DNA of 40,514 nucleotides from Comamonadaceae bacterium (GCA_947479935.1 CANKBG010000022.1:1-40514), one strand, 5' to 3'; shown: positions 27,929 to 38,440, counted from the first letter of the stretch. Program-made: numbers and translations. The notes: a model not told the origin generated them from the letters alone.

Positions 27929-28807
27929 TCAATCGTCGCTGGAAGCCCAACCCTTTTGAGGATGAACTTCCAAATTGCCACACATTCGAATTTGCCAATT
28001 TTGCCAAGTTGTTGGAACTCTAGGCATTTGACTTAAATTCGTGCCGTGTGGCACATGCGCAAACACTGCACTCCCGGAGCCCGTCATTCTGCCTTTGACA
28101 ACAGCTTGCTCTGGGCTGGCTGAATCTAACCAGGCGATAGCGTCGCTTATTTGGGGGCAGAGGCGCTGAGCCACTGGTTGCAGGTCGTTGTGGCCAAAGC
28201 CATACGGGTCTGCTGCAAAGACCGAAATTGTAGCAGGATTTGTGTCCCGCTTTAAGTCCTGAGAGCCAAAAATTTTGGCAGTTTCCAACCCATCTGCGGG
28301 TTTGACCACGGTAAATTGGGCGGACGGCAAAGAAATGGGACGAATGATCTCGCCCACGCCCTCAACCCAGGCATTGTGGCCGTGCAAAAAGAAGGGCACA
28401 TCGGCGCCGAGTTTCAAGCCCAAAGTGGCCAATTGAGTCACTGAAAAATTCAACTTCCAAAGCTTGTTCAGGGCGAGTAGACAAGTGGCGGCGTCAGACG
28501 AACCACCGCCCATGCCGGCTTGGGCAGGGATGGACTTTTCAATGGCAATGTGGGCGCCCAAGACCGAACCGCTGGCTTGTTGCAAAAGTCGGGCGGCTTT
28601 CGTAATTAGGTCGTCTGCCGGCAAGGAAATGCCGAGGTCTTCTCGGCTAATTTGACCGTCTCCTCGGATGTCAAAGTGAAGGGTGTCATACCAATCAATC
28701 AACATGAAAACGGACTGGAGCAGGTGGTAACCATCCGATCTGCGTCCCGTAATGTGCAAAAACAAATTGAGTTTGGCGGGTGCCAAAACTTGGTGCAGCG
28801 ATTTCAT
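27929..28807 (-). CDS. ispE: 4-diphosphocytidyl-2-C-methyl-D-erythritol kinase
   Basis: 292 residues. It is the GHMP kinase of the MEP isoprenoid pathway: [26 protein letters not shown] carries the substrate site (Lys and Asp), [21 protein letters not shown] the ATP loop, and [13 protein letters not shown] the C-terminal motif. Overlap with lolB is four bases (ATGA). The tRNA-Gln and prs genes follow on the strand. Confidence 0.95.
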   Translation of the reverse strand: MKSLHQVLAPAKLNLFLHITGRRSDGYHLLQSVFMLIDWYDTLHFDIRGDGQISREDLGISLPADDLITKAARLLQQASGSVLGAHIAIEKSIPAQAGMGGGSSDAATCLLALNKLWKLNFSVTQLATLGLKLGADVPFFLHGHNAWVEGVGEIIRPISLPSAQFTVVKPADGLETAKIFGSQDLKRDTNPATISVFAADPYGFGHNDLQPVAQRLCPQISDAIAWLDSASPEQAVVKGRMTGSGSAVFAHVPHGTNLSQMPRVPTTWQNWQIRMCGNLEVHPQKGWASSDD

Positions 28808-29316
28808 GATTCAAAGGCAATGCGAAGCACCGTGCGAGGCGCGGGTTGAACCCTTTCTAGCACCAAGCGGCGCAGATGCCATTCACTCACATCCACATTC
28901 CAGCCGTCAGCAGGCGTGGGCTTTCCGCTCAGCCAATCGACCAAGGCCGCGGTGGGAAGTTGCGTGCCTGTGAGCTGAAAAATGAGACTTTCCAGACTGG
29001 CGGCTTCTCGGGCTTGATTGCCTTGGACTAATCGAGCGCTTTGGGCAGTCCATTCCACCCTGGCCATTTGCATGCCCAGGGGGTTGTATATGTTCAAAAT
29101 GCCTTCTGGCCAGCCGCCCGTTAAATCGAAGGAGGTGAAGAATGACTGTGGCGGTTGGGTGTCTATTTGCATTGCAAACCTGCCAGCCCTAAATGCAGGT
29201 GCGATGGGGTCTGCTTGCGCAGCGGGTGGCGTAAAGGTTGGGGTGGCGGCCGGCCGGCTGACGCAAGCACTGAGTAATAACGCAGCGGTTAAACACATCA
29301 AGCTCAAGCGTTTCAT
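28804..29316 (-). CDS. lolB: Outer-membrane lipoprotein LolB
   Basis: 170 residues. The signal MKRLSLMCLTAALLLSAC ends in a lipobox (LSAC, Cys18). The rest folds like LolB: FRAGRFAMQIDTQ and FFTSFDLTGGWPEGILNIYNPLGMQMARVEW, and the two C-terminal strands. LolB accepts lipoproteins from LolA and inserts them into the outer membrane. The ATG at 29316 gives this signal; an in-frame TTG at 29334 would add KPSHR. The lolB-ispE overlap is ATGA. Confidence 0.9.
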   Translation of the reverse strand: MKRLSLMCLTAALLLSACVSRPAATPTFTPPAAQADPIAPAFRAGRFAMQIDTQPPQSFFTSFDLTGGWPEGILNIYNPLGMQMARVEWTAQSARLVQGNQAREAASLESLIFQLTGTQLPTAALVDWLSGKPTPADGWNVDVSEWHLRRLVLERVQPAPRTVLRIAFES

Positions 29317-29339
29317 GCGGTGGCTCGGCTTCAATGCGC

Positions 29340-31040
29340 TCAGGGTTTGAATTTGAACTGCTTGAGAGTTTCAAGCAAGGTTTCGTTGTCGGCCTTGAGC
29401 AACAGACCTTCGCGCCAAATGGTGCCGGCTTTCTCGTGATTGCCTAGGCTCCAATGGACTTCACCTAAGTGCGCTGCAATTTCAGCATCGGGCCGCGATT
29501 TGAAGGCGGCTTCCAAAATACGCAGAGCCTCTTGTGCATTGCCAGATCGATATTCAAGCCAACCCAAGCTGTCTTGAATAAAGGGATCGCGTGGTGCCAA
29601 TTGCACCGCCTTCACAATGAGCTCACGGGCTTCGTCTAATCGAATTTTACGATCGGCCAAGGAATAACCCAATGCATTGAAAGCATGGGGGTCAGTAGGC
29701 TTGACTTTCATGATGCCGCGCAACAAACTTTCCATTTGATCGAACCGACCCAGCTTTTCGCATAGCATGGCCATTTCAGACTGCAAATCTGTATCGGCTG
29801 GAAATTGTGCCGAAGCTTTTTCGATGGTGGCAAATGCAGCTGTGATTTGTTTGTCTTCCCGAAACCATTGCGACAAAGCCAAGGCCTTTAGCCGAGCTTC
29901 TTGGGGACTATTGACTTTGACTTGTTCGAGCACCTTCAAGCCTTCGGCTTTGCGTCCTTGTTGTGCCAACAAAGTGGCCCGGCGGCTGGCCACTTTGAGA
30001 GGGTCGGCTTCGGGAGGAATGCGTGCTAACCACTCGTCTGCTTGGGTCCAACGACCTTGCTTCTGGGCCATCTGCGAGAGCGCCAAAAATGCTTCTGACA
30101 ATCCCCCTAAGAGGTCGGGATCCTTGGTTTTGTCAGCCAATTGGATGTACTGCTTGAGTGATTGTTCGGCTTGCAGAACTTGAGACAAATCGTTTTGTAA
30201 CAAACCTAAAAACAACCAACCTGGTGCAAATTCTGGATGCTGCTGAGTCAGTTGGTTGAGTTGCACCAAAGCGAGTTGCAGTTGGTCCAAATCAACCAAG
30301 GTGCGGGCGTAGCCTAAACGCAAATCGGGCATGGCGTCGCCACTCATGTACTGGGTAATCATGGGTTGCACTTCTTGGGGCACTATGCTTAACAAGCTGA
30401 GTGCCAACATGATGGGGCCGGGTGCTTTGCGATTAGCGGCATGGCCCGCGCGTGCGGCTTCAGACGCGGGCTGAATTTCACCTGCATCGCGCTTCATGCG
30501 GCCGATGGTGGTCCACGCTGTGGCCGCAGTTTCTGGATTTTGGATGGCTGTGGAAAGTGCTTGCTCAACCACCTTGGCTGCAAAATTTTTGTCTTGTAAG
30601 CGGTTAAAAATTCGAGGGACAGATCCAATGGCCGCTGATTGTTCATTCAATGGCAACGCGGCAATGCTGCTCTTGAGTGCGCGCCCTGCTTCTTCAACAC
30701 GGTTGAGGGCCAGCAATATTTGCAATATGTATCGGTTGGCTTCCTGCGATTCGGGCAAGCTGGCTTTCCAGCTTTTGGCGGCTTGAAGGGCAGCCTCGCC
30801 AGAACGAGATTGGAGCGCCAACTCTGTGGCGCGTTGGAACAGTGCTTCGTCCTTGGTTTTGCGAGCAGCATCTAGCAGTATGGCAAAGCCCGAGCCCGGT
30901 TCGCCGGCCTGCACATTGAGTTCCCCCAACAGCAATTGGTAAAACAAAACGGCATTGAGGTTGGAGTTTTGCACGGGCGGCTCGGCACAAACACCTGTGG
31001 TGGCCCAGACCAATGCAATCGAAGAAAACCAATACTTCAT
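29340..31040 (-). CDS. Tetratricopeptide-repeat protein, exported
   Basis: 566 residues. A signal peptide (MKYWFSSIALVWATTGVCA) is followed by TPR-type helix pairs along the whole length; the clearest are near the C-terminus (HAFNALGYSLADRKIRLDEARELI and DPFIQDSLGWLEYRSGNAQEALRIL). No enzyme domain is seen. It stands directly before lolB and after mutM (divergent), a conserved Burkholderiales neighbourhood, so a role in envelope assembly is possible (inference). The ATG at 31040 fits a signal peptide; the frame upstream to 31088 adds 16 unrelated residues. Confidence 0.85.
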   Translation of the reverse strand: MKYWFSSIALVWATTGVCAEPPVQNSNLNAVLFYQLLLGELNVQAGEPGSGFAILLDAARKTKDEALFQRATELALQSRSGEAALQAAKSWKASLPESQEANRYILQILLALNRVEEAGRALKSSIAALPLNEQSAAIGSVPRIFNRLQDKNFAAKVVEQALSTAIQNPETAATAWTTIGRMKRDAGEIQPASEAARAGHAANRKAPGPIMLALSLLSIVPQEVQPMITQYMSGDAMPDLRLGYARTLVDLDQLQLALVQLNQLTQQHPEFAPGWLFLGLLQNDLSQVLQAEQSLKQYIQLADKTKDPDLLGGLSEAFLALSQMAQKQGRWTQADEWLARIPPEADPLKVASRRATLLAQQGRKAEGLKVLEQVKVNSPQEARLKALALSQWFREDKQITAAFATIEKASAQFPADTDLQSEMAMLCEKLGRFDQMESLLRGIMKVKPTDPHAFNALGYSLADRKIRLDEARELIVKAVQLAPRDPFIQDSLGWLEYRSGNAQEALRILEAAFKSRPDAEIAAHLGEVHWSLGNHEKAGTIWREGLLLKADNETLLETLKQFKFKP

Positions 31041-31116
31041 GAAGCCATCATAATCCACGCGAAGTGATGCAGCAGTGCTGTACGCCATATTTCACCCTGT
31101 ATTTAAAGCTGATTCC

Positions 31117-31932
31117 ATGCCTGAATTACCCGAAGTTGAAGTGACCCGGCTTAGTTTTGCCAGCCGGATTGCGGGTGCACGAGTTTCGGCTTTGCACATG
31201 GGCAAGCCTTTGCGCTGGCCTTTGGGCGTATCCCCTACGGTGTTGGTGGGCCAAACTGTGCTGCGCGTACGCCGAAGAGGCAAGTACTTGTTGCTTGATA
31301 TGGATCACGGCGTGTTGCTTTTGCATTTGGGCATGTCCGGCAGCCTCAATTTCGCGCCCACTCAAGGGCCTGCTGGCAAACACGATCACATGGACTTGGT
31401 CACCACATTAGGGGTCTTGCGATTGCACGACCCTCGGAGATTTGGCGCTGCAGTTTGGTCTGAGTCGGAGCATCATGAACCTGCCTTGAAGCTTTTGGGA
31501 AAGCTTGGCATGGAACCCCTGACCGATGGTTTTGAACTCAAGCTCTTTCAGCAGGGTCTGAAGAAACGTTCCGCCCCCATTAAGCAGGTGTTATTGGCGG
31601 GTGATGTGGTGGTGGGTGTTGGCAATATCTATGCCTCTGAAGCTTTGTTTTTGTCTTGCATTCGACCAACAGTCAAGGCTCAAAAATTGAGTGGTCCGCG
31701 CGTGGCCAAACTCCATACTGCAATTCGTCAAGTATTGGCCAGAGCGGTGGAGCAGGGCGGCAGCAGTTTGAAAGACTTTGTGAGTGCAGAGGGCAACACG
31801 GGTTACTTTCAGCTTGAGGCCTCTGTCTATGGCCGAACAGGTTTACCTTGCCGCGTTTGTGGCACTGCCATTAAACAAATTGTGCAAGGCCAACGCTCCA
31901 CTTTCTTTTGCCCAGCATGTCAAAAATTGTGA
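31117..31932 (+). CDS. mutM: Formamidopyrimidine-DNA glycosylase
   Basis: 271 residues. The mature N-terminus is MPELPEVEV: Pro2 and Glu3 are catalytic. It also has the helix-two-turn-helix region with [23 protein letters not shown] and the zinc finger CRVC-x16-CPAC at the C-terminus. It removes 8-oxoguanine and ring-opened purines from DNA. ATG 31117 sits after 77 bp shared with the divergent TPR gene. mutY begins before its stop, so both repair enzymes of the GO system are translated from one transcript. Confidence 0.96.
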   Translation: MPELPEVEVTRLSFASRIAGARVSALHMGKPLRWPLGVSPTVLVGQTVLRVRRRGKYLLLDMDHGVLLLHLGMSGSLNFAPTQGPAGKHDHMDLVTTLGVLRLHDPRRFGAAVWSESEHHEPALKLLGKLGMEPLTDGFELKLFQQGLKKRSAPIKQVLLAGDVVVGVGNIYASEALFLSCIRPTVKAQKLSGPRVAKLHTAIRQVLARAVEQGGSSLKDFVSAEGNTGYFQLEASVYGRTGLPCRVCGTAIKQIVQGQRSTFFCPACQKL

Positions 31933-32993
31933 AGCCCCCTCAAGCTTTTGCTGAAACCATGGTGGCTTGGCAAAAGGTGCATGGTCGAAATCATTTGCCT
32001 TGGCAAAACACCCAAGACCCTTACCGCGTGTGGTTGTCAGAAATCATGTTGCAGCAAACACAGGTGACCACGGTACTCGATTACTACGCCAAATTTTTAC
32101 AGCACTTTCCCAATGTCGCAGCGCTGGCCGCAGCCCCGCAAGACAAAGTGATGGGTTTGTGGAGTGGCTTGGGTTATTACAGTCGTGCTCGCAATTTGCA
32201 CAAGTGCGCGCAAGAGGTGGTGTCTCGGTTTGGCGGTGAATTTCCTCAAACCGCAGAAGAACTCATCACGTTGCCTGGCATTGGGCGTTCCACAGCTGCC
32301 GCCGTGGCCTCTTTTTGTTTTTCCGAACGCGTGGCCATCATGGATGGCAATGTCAAGCGAGTCCTCACGCGAGTGTGGGGATACGACGCGGACTTGTCGT
32401 TCAGCAAACATGAGAAAGAACTGTGGCAAATGGCTGAACAAGCTCTGCCCACTCGCAATTTAAAGACAGCCATGCCCCGCTACTCACAGGCCCTCATGGA
32501 TTTGGGTGCCACACTTTGTTTGCCGCGGAAACCCAATTGCGCTGCTTGCCCTGTTTCCAAAGATTGCAAAGCACACGCTCAAGCCGAGCCGGAAAAGTTT
32601 CCCGTCAAAACACGCAAACTCAAACGCACCAGCGAAGTGTTATGGCTGTTGCTAGCGCAAAATAAAAGAGGTGAAGTTTGGTTGGAAAAACGGCCTAACA
32701 AAGGCATTTGGGCCAGTCTTTACTGCTTGCCAGTCTTTGAGTCTGAAGATTTGTTGCAAAAACCGTTCGCCCCGTCCGTCAGTAATGCTGTTGGAATTGA
32801 AGTCACTCAGGTGGAAGTGTTGCCTGCGTTCAAGCATGTTCTAACGCACAAAAATTTGCACTGTCATGTGGTTAAAGTCATTTTGGAAAATGCGCCACAA
32901 ACGGCTTCGGCGGGTGCCTGGTGGCCTGAAAAAGAGTGGACAGTGTTGGGCTTGCCAACACCTATCCGTCACTTGCTGTCTAATTCTCTGTGA
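31917..32993 (+). CDS. mutY: A/G-specific adenine glycosylase
   Basis: 358 residues. The HhH-GPD domain shows [24 protein letters not shown] (catalytic Glu), the HhH loop [17 protein letters not shown] with catalytic Asp in [11 protein letters not shown], and the [4Fe-4S] ligands C-x6-C-x2-C-x5-C. The C-terminal part is a NUDIX-like 8-oxoG recognition domain. It removes A opposite 8-oxoguanine. ATG 31917 overlaps mutM by 16 bases; GTG 31929 is an alternative. Its 3' end overlaps rapZ on the other strand by 25 bp. Confidence 0.95.
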   Translation: MSKIVKPPQAFAETMVAWQKVHGRNHLPWQNTQDPYRVWLSEIMLQQTQVTTVLDYYAKFLQHFPNVAALAAAPQDKVMGLWSGLGYYSRARNLHKCAQEVVSRFGGEFPQTAEELITLPGIGRSTAAAVASFCFSERVAIMDGNVKRVLTRVWGYDADLSFSKHEKELWQMAEQALPTRNLKTAMPRYSQALMDLGATLCLPRKPNCAACPVSKDCKAHAQAEPEKFPVKTRKLKRTSEVLWLLLAQNKRGEVWLEKRPNKGIWASLYCLPVFESEDLLQKPFAPSVSNAVGIEVTQVEVLPAFKHVLTHKNLHCHVVKVILENAPQTASAGAWWPEKEWTVLGLPTPIRHLLSNSL

Positions 32994-33826
32994 CGCTTAA
33001 GGGTGAGCCACTGCGCACCAAAGCGCTGGCTTAGTTTTTCGACCAAATAAACCGAGCGGTGCTGTCCGCCTGTGCAGCCAATGGCCACTGTGATGTAGTT
33101 GCGATGGTCTTTTTCTAGGGCTGGCAACCACTGGTCTAAGAAGCCTTCAATTTGACTCTGCATCAAATTGACTTCGGCATAGGTTTCTAAGAATTTTTGA
33201 ACAGGCTCGTCTTTACCCGAAAGAGGGCGCAGGGCAGATTCGTAATGCGGGTTGGGCAGCATGCGCACATCAAAGACATAGTCTGCATCTAAGGGGATGC
33301 CCCGCTTGAAGGCAAATGATTCAAACACCAAGGTGAGCTTTGCGGCAGGCGAACTCACCAAAGATTTCACATAACTTTGCAGTTGAGCGGCACGCAGCAA
33401 GCTGGTGTCAATGACATGTGCGTTTTCGCGCAACCGAGACAGCAACTCGCGTTCGTATTCAATGGATTCTGTCAGCGCACGTTCGCCTTCAGATGCATTC
33501 CTGCCTGAAAGGGGATGACGCCTTCTGGTTTCTGAATAACGTCTGAGCAGCGTATCTGAGGCGGCATCCAAATAAATGGAAGTGACTTTGAAGCCTAAAC
33601 TGCGCAATACATCTAATTGTCCCGGCATGAGCGGCAAGGACGTAGCGCTGCGCACATCAATGGCAATGGCCACACGTTCTTCTTTTTGGTCTCGCTCCAA
33701 TTCGGCAAATGGAATGAGCAACTCAGGCGGCAAGTTGTCGACGCAGTAGAAACCAGCGTCTTCTAAAGCGTGCAAAGCCACTGACTTCCCAGAGCCCGAC
33801 ATGCCAGTGATTAAGACGATTTCCAT
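32969..33826 (-). CDS. rapZ: RNase adapter protein RapZ
   Basis: 285 residues. Walker A GMSGSGKS lies at residues 8-15, a second ATP motif follows in the P-loop domain, and the C-terminal domain has [10 protein letters not shown], which in E. coli RapZ takes part in RNA binding and sensing. In E. coli it guides RNase E to the GlmZ sRNA; whether this is so here is unknown. It is a convergent partner of mutY (25-bp overlap) and follows recN after 20 bp. Confidence 0.93.
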   Translation of the reverse strand: MEIVLITGMSGSGKSVALHALEDAGFYCVDNLPPELLIPFAELERDQKEERVAIAIDVRSATSLPLMPGQLDVLRSLGFKVTSIYLDAASDTLLRRYSETRRRHPLSGRNASEGERALTESIEYERELLSRLRENAHVIDTSLLRAAQLQSYVKSLVSSPAAKLTLVFESFAFKRGIPLDADYVFDVRMLPNPHYESALRPLSGKDEPVQKFLETYAEVNLMQSQIEGFLDQWLPALEKDHRNYITVAIGCTGGQHRSVYLVEKLSQRFGAQWLTLKRHRELDSK

Positions 33827-33846
33827 GATTTCTAAACTTCAGAAGT

Positions 33847-35511
33847 TTATTTGGTCAGCATTTCACGCGCATGTGCCAAGGTTGTGGCAGAAAGCTTTTC
33901 GCCACCCAGCATGCGGGCAATTTCTGTGACACGCTGCTCACTAGAAATAGAGGTGACGCTGCTGCTCACGCCTTCCTTTGAGCTGGTCTTGCTAACCAAC
34001 AGGTGGTGATCGGCACATGAAGCCACTTGCGGCAAATGCGTGACAGCCAATACTTGACGATGCAAGCCCAATTGCTTCATGAGTCGCCCCACGGTTTCTG
34101 CCACCGCGCCGCCCACGCCGGAGTCGACCTCGTCAAATATCAAGGTGCCTGCTTCACCCAACTCGCTGGTGGTCACGGCAATGGCCAAAGCAAGGCGTGA
34201 GAGTTCGCCCCCAGAGGCCACTTTACCCACAGGCCTAGGTGTGCTGCCTGCGTGGCCTGCCACTAAAAATTGAATGTCTTCTAAGCCATGCTGTGCAGCT
34301 TGATCGAGGCCGACAAGTGAGACTTCAAAGCGGCCGCCTTGCATGCCTAAATTTTGCATGGCCAAGCTCACCGCTTGAGCGAGTTTCGGTGCGGCTTTTT
34401 TGCGTTGTTGCGAAAGTTTTTTCGCTTCAGTTTGATAAGCCAGGCTCGCGGCTTTTTCTTGCGCTGCTAAGCCTTCTAAATCGCTGGCAGCTTCTAAGGC
34501 GTTCAGTTCTTGTTTCCAACCGGTAAGCAAGGCTGCCAACTCTTCGGGCGGACGTTTGTACCTTCGCGCCAACGACAACCATTGCGACATGCGTTGATCC
34601 AGTTCGTTCAAACGAGCAGGGTCTAAATCTGTTTTACGCAAATAGCTTTGCAAAGAATGCACAGCATCTTCAGCCTGCGCCAAACTTGATTGCAGCACTT
34701 GAACAATGCTTTGAAACTCAGGCTCTACGTGTGCCTGATCTTGCAAGCTGCCAATGGCTTGCGACAACAAAGTCATACTGCCATTCACGCTGCCTAGGCG
34801 AGTTGACTCTTCGCCGTCTAAGGCGCTCAGGGCAGTTTGCCCAGCGTCTATGAGAGCTTGCGCATGCGACAGGCGGGTATGTTGGGTGTTCAACTCGTCC
34901 CATTCATCTAAGGCTGGCGCAAGTTTGTCCAATTCGCTTATTTGCCAAGCTAAGCGCTCTTGTTCTCGGCCAAGAGAGTCTTGGGCAGTGCGCGCTTGTT
35001 GCACGGCTTGTTGGGTTTGGCGCCAAGCTTGCCAAGTGGCTTTTAAGGCGTCGGTACTGATGCCCGCATAGGCGTCTAATAAACCACGCACAGACTCTGG
35101 TCGAGTGAGGCTTTGCCAAGCGTGTTGGCCATGAATGTCTAGAAGCATCTCACCCAATGCACGCAGTTGGGTGGCGGTGGCTTGGCTGCCATTGACCCAT
35201 GCGCGGCTTTTGCCTTGCTGGTCTACGCTGCGTCTTAAAAGCAGGGTGTCAGAAATTTCAAAGCCTGCTTCTTCTAGGACAGCATGGGCTTGAGGTGGGC
35301 AGTCAAATTCTGCTGACACTTCGCAGCGAGGAGCGCCTTCGCGAATCACGCTTGAATCGGATCTTTCGCCCAAGGCCAGTTGCAGGGCGTCAATCAAAAT
35401 TGATTTGCCTGCACCCGTTTCGCCTGTGAGTACGCTAAAGCCTTGCGACAAATTTAAGTCGAGTTCGCGAACAATGACGAAGTCTCGGAGGCTAATGTGT
35501 CTGAGGGCCAC
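33847..35511 (-). CDS. recN: DNA repair protein RecN
   Basis: 554 residues, usual length for RecN. Walker A GETGAGKS (30-37), coiled-coil centre (about 160-360), signature VASGGELSRLALAI and Walker B LIFDEVDSGVGG. It is an SMC-like ATPase acting at double-strand breaks and belongs to the SOS response in many bacteria; I saw no clear LexA box. The start is GTG at 35511, three bases after the nadK stop, so it is translated with nadK. Confidence 0.95.
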   Translation of the reverse strand: MALRHISLRDFVIVRELDLNLSQGFSVLTGETGAGKSILIDALQLALGERSDSSVIREGAPRCEVSAEFDCPPQAHAVLEEAGFEISDTLLLRRSVDQQGKSRAWVNGSQATATQLRALGEMLLDIHGQHAWQSLTRPESVRGLLDAYAGISTDALKATWQAWRQTQQAVQQARTAQDSLGREQERLAWQISELDKLAPALDEWDELNTQHTRLSHAQALIDAGQTALSALDGEESTRLGSVNGSMTLLSQAIGSLQDQAHVEPEFQSIVQVLQSSLAQAEDAVHSLQSYLRKTDLDPARLNELDQRMSQWLSLARRYKRPPEELAALLTGWKQELNALEAASDLEGLAAQEKAASLAYQTEAKKLSQQRKKAAPKLAQAVSLAMQNLGMQGGRFEVSLVGLDQAAQHGLEDIQFLVAGHAGSTPRPVGKVASGGELSRLALAIAVTTSELGEAGTLIFDEVDSGVGGAVAETVGRLMKQLGLHRQVLAVTHLPQVASCADHHLLVSKTSSKEGVSSSVTSISSEQRVTEIARMLGGEKLSATTLAHAREMLTK

Positions 35512-35514
35512 TGT

Positions 35515-36411
35515 TTAAACCCCCCCTTCGTTCCAGTGCATTTTTTTGCGCAGCGTGTCAAAGTAATTCCAGCCTTGCGGGTGCAAAAACCGAACCTTGT
35601 TCGAGGACTGGGCCACCATGATTTGATCGCCCAACATGAGGCTGGCCAGGGATTGCATGTCAAAGTTGGCGCTGGCGTCGCGGCCAGACACAACTTCAAT
35701 GCTAATTTTGGAAGTGTCAGGCAGCACAATGGGGCGGTTAGAAAGGGTGTGCGGTGCAATGGGGGCAATGACCCAGCCACCCAAATTGGGGTGCATGAGA
35801 GGGCCGCCGGCCGACAATGAGTAGGCGGTAGAACCTGTAGGGGTGGCCACAATTAAACCGTCGGCGCGCTGTGTGGCCACAAAGCGGCCATCTACTTCAA
35901 TGCGCAACTCCACCATGCCTGAGGTGGCCCCGCGGTTGACCACCACGTCGTTCATGGCAAAGGCATCAAACACACAATGTTTGTCGCGCCAAACTTGGGC
36001 ATGCAGCATGCTGCGCTGCTCTTCTTCAAACTGGCCCATTAGCATGGGTTTGAGAGTTTGCGCATAATTTTCGATGGGGATGTCAGTGATGAACCCTAAG
36101 CGGCCTTGGTTAATGCCAATGAGAGGCAAACCATATTGCGCCACTTGCCTGCCGATGCCCAACATGGTGCCGTCGCCGCCTATGACCACGCCCAAATCGC
36201 ACTGCTTGCCAATTTCTGCCATGGTAAGGGTGGGATAGAGGTTCAGACCCAAATGCTCGGAGGTGCCTTGCTCTAGCACCACTTCGGCGCCAATGCGGCT
36301 AATAAACTGGGCAACGTCGTCTATGACCCGGCGTGAGCTCTCTAATGCGGCCCCAGAAACCGTGGTGTGGTACTTGCCAAATAACGCGACGTGACGAAAT
36401 TTCGATTTCAT
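35515..36411 (-). CDS. nadK: NAD kinase
   Basis: 298 residues. GGDG (78-81), [11 protein letters not shown], the MNDVVVNRG segment and [16 protein letters not shown] are the marks of the family. It phosphorylates NAD to NADP. ATG 36411 is chosen; a TTG at 36417 is in frame. It is divergent from hrcA, with 28 bp between starts, which must hold both promoters or overlap them. recN and rapZ follow downstream. Confidence 0.96.
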   Translation of the reverse strand: MKSKFRHVALFGKYHTTVSGAALESSRRVIDDVAQFISRIGAEVVLEQGTSEHLGLNLYPTLTMAEIGKQCDLGVVIGGDGTMLGIGRQVAQYGLPLIGINQGRLGFITDIPIENYAQTLKPMLMGQFEEEQRSMLHAQVWRDKHCVFDAFAMNDVVVNRGATSGMVELRIEVDGRFVATQRADGLIVATPTGSTAYSLSAGGPLMHPNLGGWVIAPIAPHTLSNRPIVLPDTSKISIEVVSGRDASANFDMQSLASLMLGDQIMVAQSSNKVRFLHPQGWNYFDTLRKKMHWNEGGV

Positions 36412-36439
36412 TCGCAAATTACATCATTAAAATGACCCA

Positions 36440-37444
36440 ATGCTAGATGATCGTGCCAAGTTATTACTCAAAGCGCTGGTTGAACGCTACATTGCGGACG
36501 GCCAGCCGGTGGGATCGCGCACGCTTTCCAAGGCCTCTGGCTTGGAATTATCCCCTGCAACCATCCGAAATGTCATGTCCGACTTGGAAGAGCTGGGCCT
36601 GATTGCCAGCCCGCATACATCGGCTGGCAGGATCCCTACCAATAGGGGTTATCGCCTATTTGTGGACACCATGCTCACGGTTCAGAAGGGTGAACTGCTC
36701 ACCCAGCGCTTGGCCCCCGACCAACCTCAGAAGGTCATTGCCAACGCGGCCATCATGCTGTCTAGCTTGTCGCACTACGTGGGTGTGGTCATGGCACCGA
36801 AGCGTGCGTCGGTGTTTCGGCACATAGAGTTTTTGCGTTTGTCCGAAAAAAGGGTGCTGTTGATCATTGTGTCGCCAGAAGGCGATGTTCAAAACCGCGT
36901 CATCTTTACCGAGGCCGATTACTCACAAAGCCAGCTCATTGAAGCCTCCAATTATTTGAACGCTCACTACGCGGGCATGGCCATTGAGCAAGTTCGATTG
37001 CGAGTCAAGCAAGAACTGGTCAACTTGCAATCTGAAATTGCCAGCCTCATGCAGGCAGCCGTTCAAATGAGTTCTGAGGCTTTGAACGAAGACGAGGGCG
37101 ATGTGGTGATTTCAGGTGAGCGCAATTTGTTGTCGGTCAGCGACTTCTCTAGCGACATGGGTAACTTGCGTCAGGCCTTCGATCTGTTCGAACAAAAAAC
37201 GCAGCTCATGCGTTTGCTCGATGTGTCCAGTCAGGCCGAGGGTGTGCGAATTTTCATTGGCGGCGAAAGCCAGTTTGTGCCCATGCAAGAGCTGTCAATT
37301 GTCAGTGCACCCTATGAAGTGGATGGCCACATTGTGGGTACCCTAGGTGTGATTGGCCCTACTCGCATGCCCTATGAACGCATGATTCAAATTGTGGACA
37401 TCACATCCAAGATGGTGGGTAATGCTTTGAGTCAGTCGAAGTAA
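36440..37444 (+). CDS. hrcA: Heat-inducible transcription repressor HrcA
   Basis: 334 residues. The N-terminal winged helix ([60 protein letters not shown]) binds the CIRCE element in front of groESL and dnaK operons; the C-terminal GAF-like part holds the dimer region ([21 protein letters not shown] and [14 protein letters not shown]). It represses chaperone genes. No CIRCE copy is seen here. A hairpin repeat begins 21 bases after its stop. Confidence 0.96.
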   Translation: MLDDRAKLLLKALVERYIADGQPVGSRTLSKASGLELSPATIRNVMSDLEELGLIASPHTSAGRIPTNRGYRLFVDTMLTVQKGELLTQRLAPDQPQKVIANAAIMLSSLSHYVGVVMAPKRASVFRHIEFLRLSEKRVLLIIVSPEGDVQNRVIFTEADYSQSQLIEASNYLNAHYAGMAIEQVRLRVKQELVNLQSEIASLMQAAVQMSSEALNEDEGDVVISGERNLLSVSDFSSDMGNLRQAFDLFEQKTQLMRLLDVSSQAEGVRIFIGGESQFVPMQELSIVSAPYEVDGHIVGTLGVIGPTRMPYERMIQIVDITSKMVGNALSQSK

Positions 37445-37464
37445 ATCGGTTTCTTTCTGAGCTC

Positions 37465-37544
37465 GCTGTGTAAGGATGGGGTGAGTGGGTTCCTCATACT
37501 GGGGTACCAGAAATCGTCACCCACTCACCCCATCCTTACACAGC
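37465..37544 (+). repeat. Conserved-loop hairpin repeat H3 (type A arms)
   Basis: Left arm 37465-37489 and right arm 37520-37544 are perfect 25-bp reverse complements (outer end GCTGTG/CACAGC). The 30-nt loop 37490-37519 equals the H1 loop at 2727-2756, base for base. The arms match the H1 arms in 19 of 25 bases, and all six differences are matched on the opposite arm. The conserved tail, sharing the stem's final C, follows: CTGCGAACAGCAATGATGGT (37544-37563), in which GCTG-CGAA-CAGC can pair. It lies 21 bases after hrcA and ends 57 bases before the next small gene. No T-run follows. Confidence 0.9.
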
Positions 37545-37619
37545 TGCGAACAGCAATGATGGTGCCCGGAAGATTCATTGCAAGCAAATGTGTGTTGACT
37601 TGGTCTTTTAAAAGACTAC

Positions 37620-37865
37620 ATGGTTGACTTCACAGCGGATCAAACCATGCTCAGCAATGCTCAAACTAAACTAATGGCAATTCAGCAAAGTGGCGGGTTG
37701 GATACTGCTGCACTTGAGAAAACGAAAGAAACTTTAGCTCTTCTCAAAATTTTGGCTATGGCACAAGCGGATGTCGATGCTGGCCGTGTTCACACTTTGG
37801 ACGAAGTGATAGACGCGATCCGTTCTAAACGTGCTCCAGAAACTTGTGCAATCACGAAAGATTGA
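37620..37865 (+). CDS. Small protein, antitoxin-like C-terminal half
   Basis: 81 residues of unknown function. The second half (AQADVDAGRVHTLDEVIDAIRSKR) resembles the acidic helix of RelB/Phd-type antitoxins, in which [DE]xxxGRVxxxEEV is common. The first half (to about residue 45) is a predicted helix of no known family. No toxin gene is adjacent: a VOC gene lies downstream on the other strand. No clear ribosome site is visible, which lowers confidence that it is expressed. It begins 57 bases after the H3 tail. Confidence 0.5.
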   Translation: MVDFTADQTMLSNAQTKLMAIQQSGGLDTAALEKTKETLALLKILAMAQADVDAGRVHTLDEVIDAIRSKRAPETCAITKD

Positions 37866-37912
37866 GTACTGAATTCTTAACCGTGATGGTGTCCTAGACG
37901 GGCTTAGAAGTA

Positions 37913-38440
37913 TCAACCCGGTTCATGCATCCAAGCCGCATGTTTAGGCGCGCGTTTGGTTTTGCTCCACTCGTTCAGCATGTCCCACTTCACCTCGTCC
38001 AAGGTTTTGTACATCTCGGGTGTGCCGGTGTTGGTGGCCAACTCCAAACGGTGGCCATTGGGGTCGAAGAAATAAATGCTTTTGAAAATGGTGTGGTTGG
38101 TAGGGCCCAGTACAGCAACACCATTGGCCTCTAGTTTGGCTTTGGCTGCCAGCAAGGTTTCCATGCTGTCCACTTCAAAGGCCATGTGCTGCACCCATCC
38201 TGGGGTGTTTTCATCGCGGCCCATTTCGGGGGAGTTGGGCAATTCGAAGAAGGCCAGAACATTGCCACCACCTGCATCTAAGAAGATGTGCATGTACGGA
38301 TCGGGTGCTTTGGTAGAGGGTACAAAGTCTTCGGCTATGGCCAAGACAAAGTCCATGTTTAAGTTTTTGGCATACCACTCAACGGTTTCTTTGGCGTCTT
38401 TGCAGCGGTAGGCGGCGTGGTGAATTCGGCTGATTTTCAT
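37913..38440 (-). CDS. VOC (glyoxalase/dioxygenase fold) family protein
   Basis: 175 residues. The vicinal-oxygen-chelate fold shows in ISRIHHAAYRCKDAKETVEWYAKNLNM at the start, WVQHMAFEVDSMETLL and IYFFDPNGHRLELA, with possible metal ligands His8, His in WVQH and Glu in LELA. The reaction is unknown. It lies 9 bp after hppD on the same strand, another metal-dependent VOC enzyme, so it may help in tyrosine or related aromatic breakdown (inference). Confidence 0.85.
   Translation of the reverse strand: MKISRIHHAAYRCKDAKETVEWYAKNLNMDFVLAIAEDFVPSTKAPDPYMHIFLDAGGGNVLAFFELPNSPEMGRDENTPGWVQHMAFEVDSMETLLAAKAKLEANGVAVLGPTNHTIFKSIYFFDPNGHRLELATNTGTPEMYKTLDEVKWDMLNEWSKTKRAPKHAAWMHEPG

Noticed and set aside
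27733..27981. Long N-terminal extension of prs
   Set aside because: The frame runs through tRNA-Gln and into intergenic DNA; Prs proteins begin near FMVFTGNAN, which fits ATG 27732.
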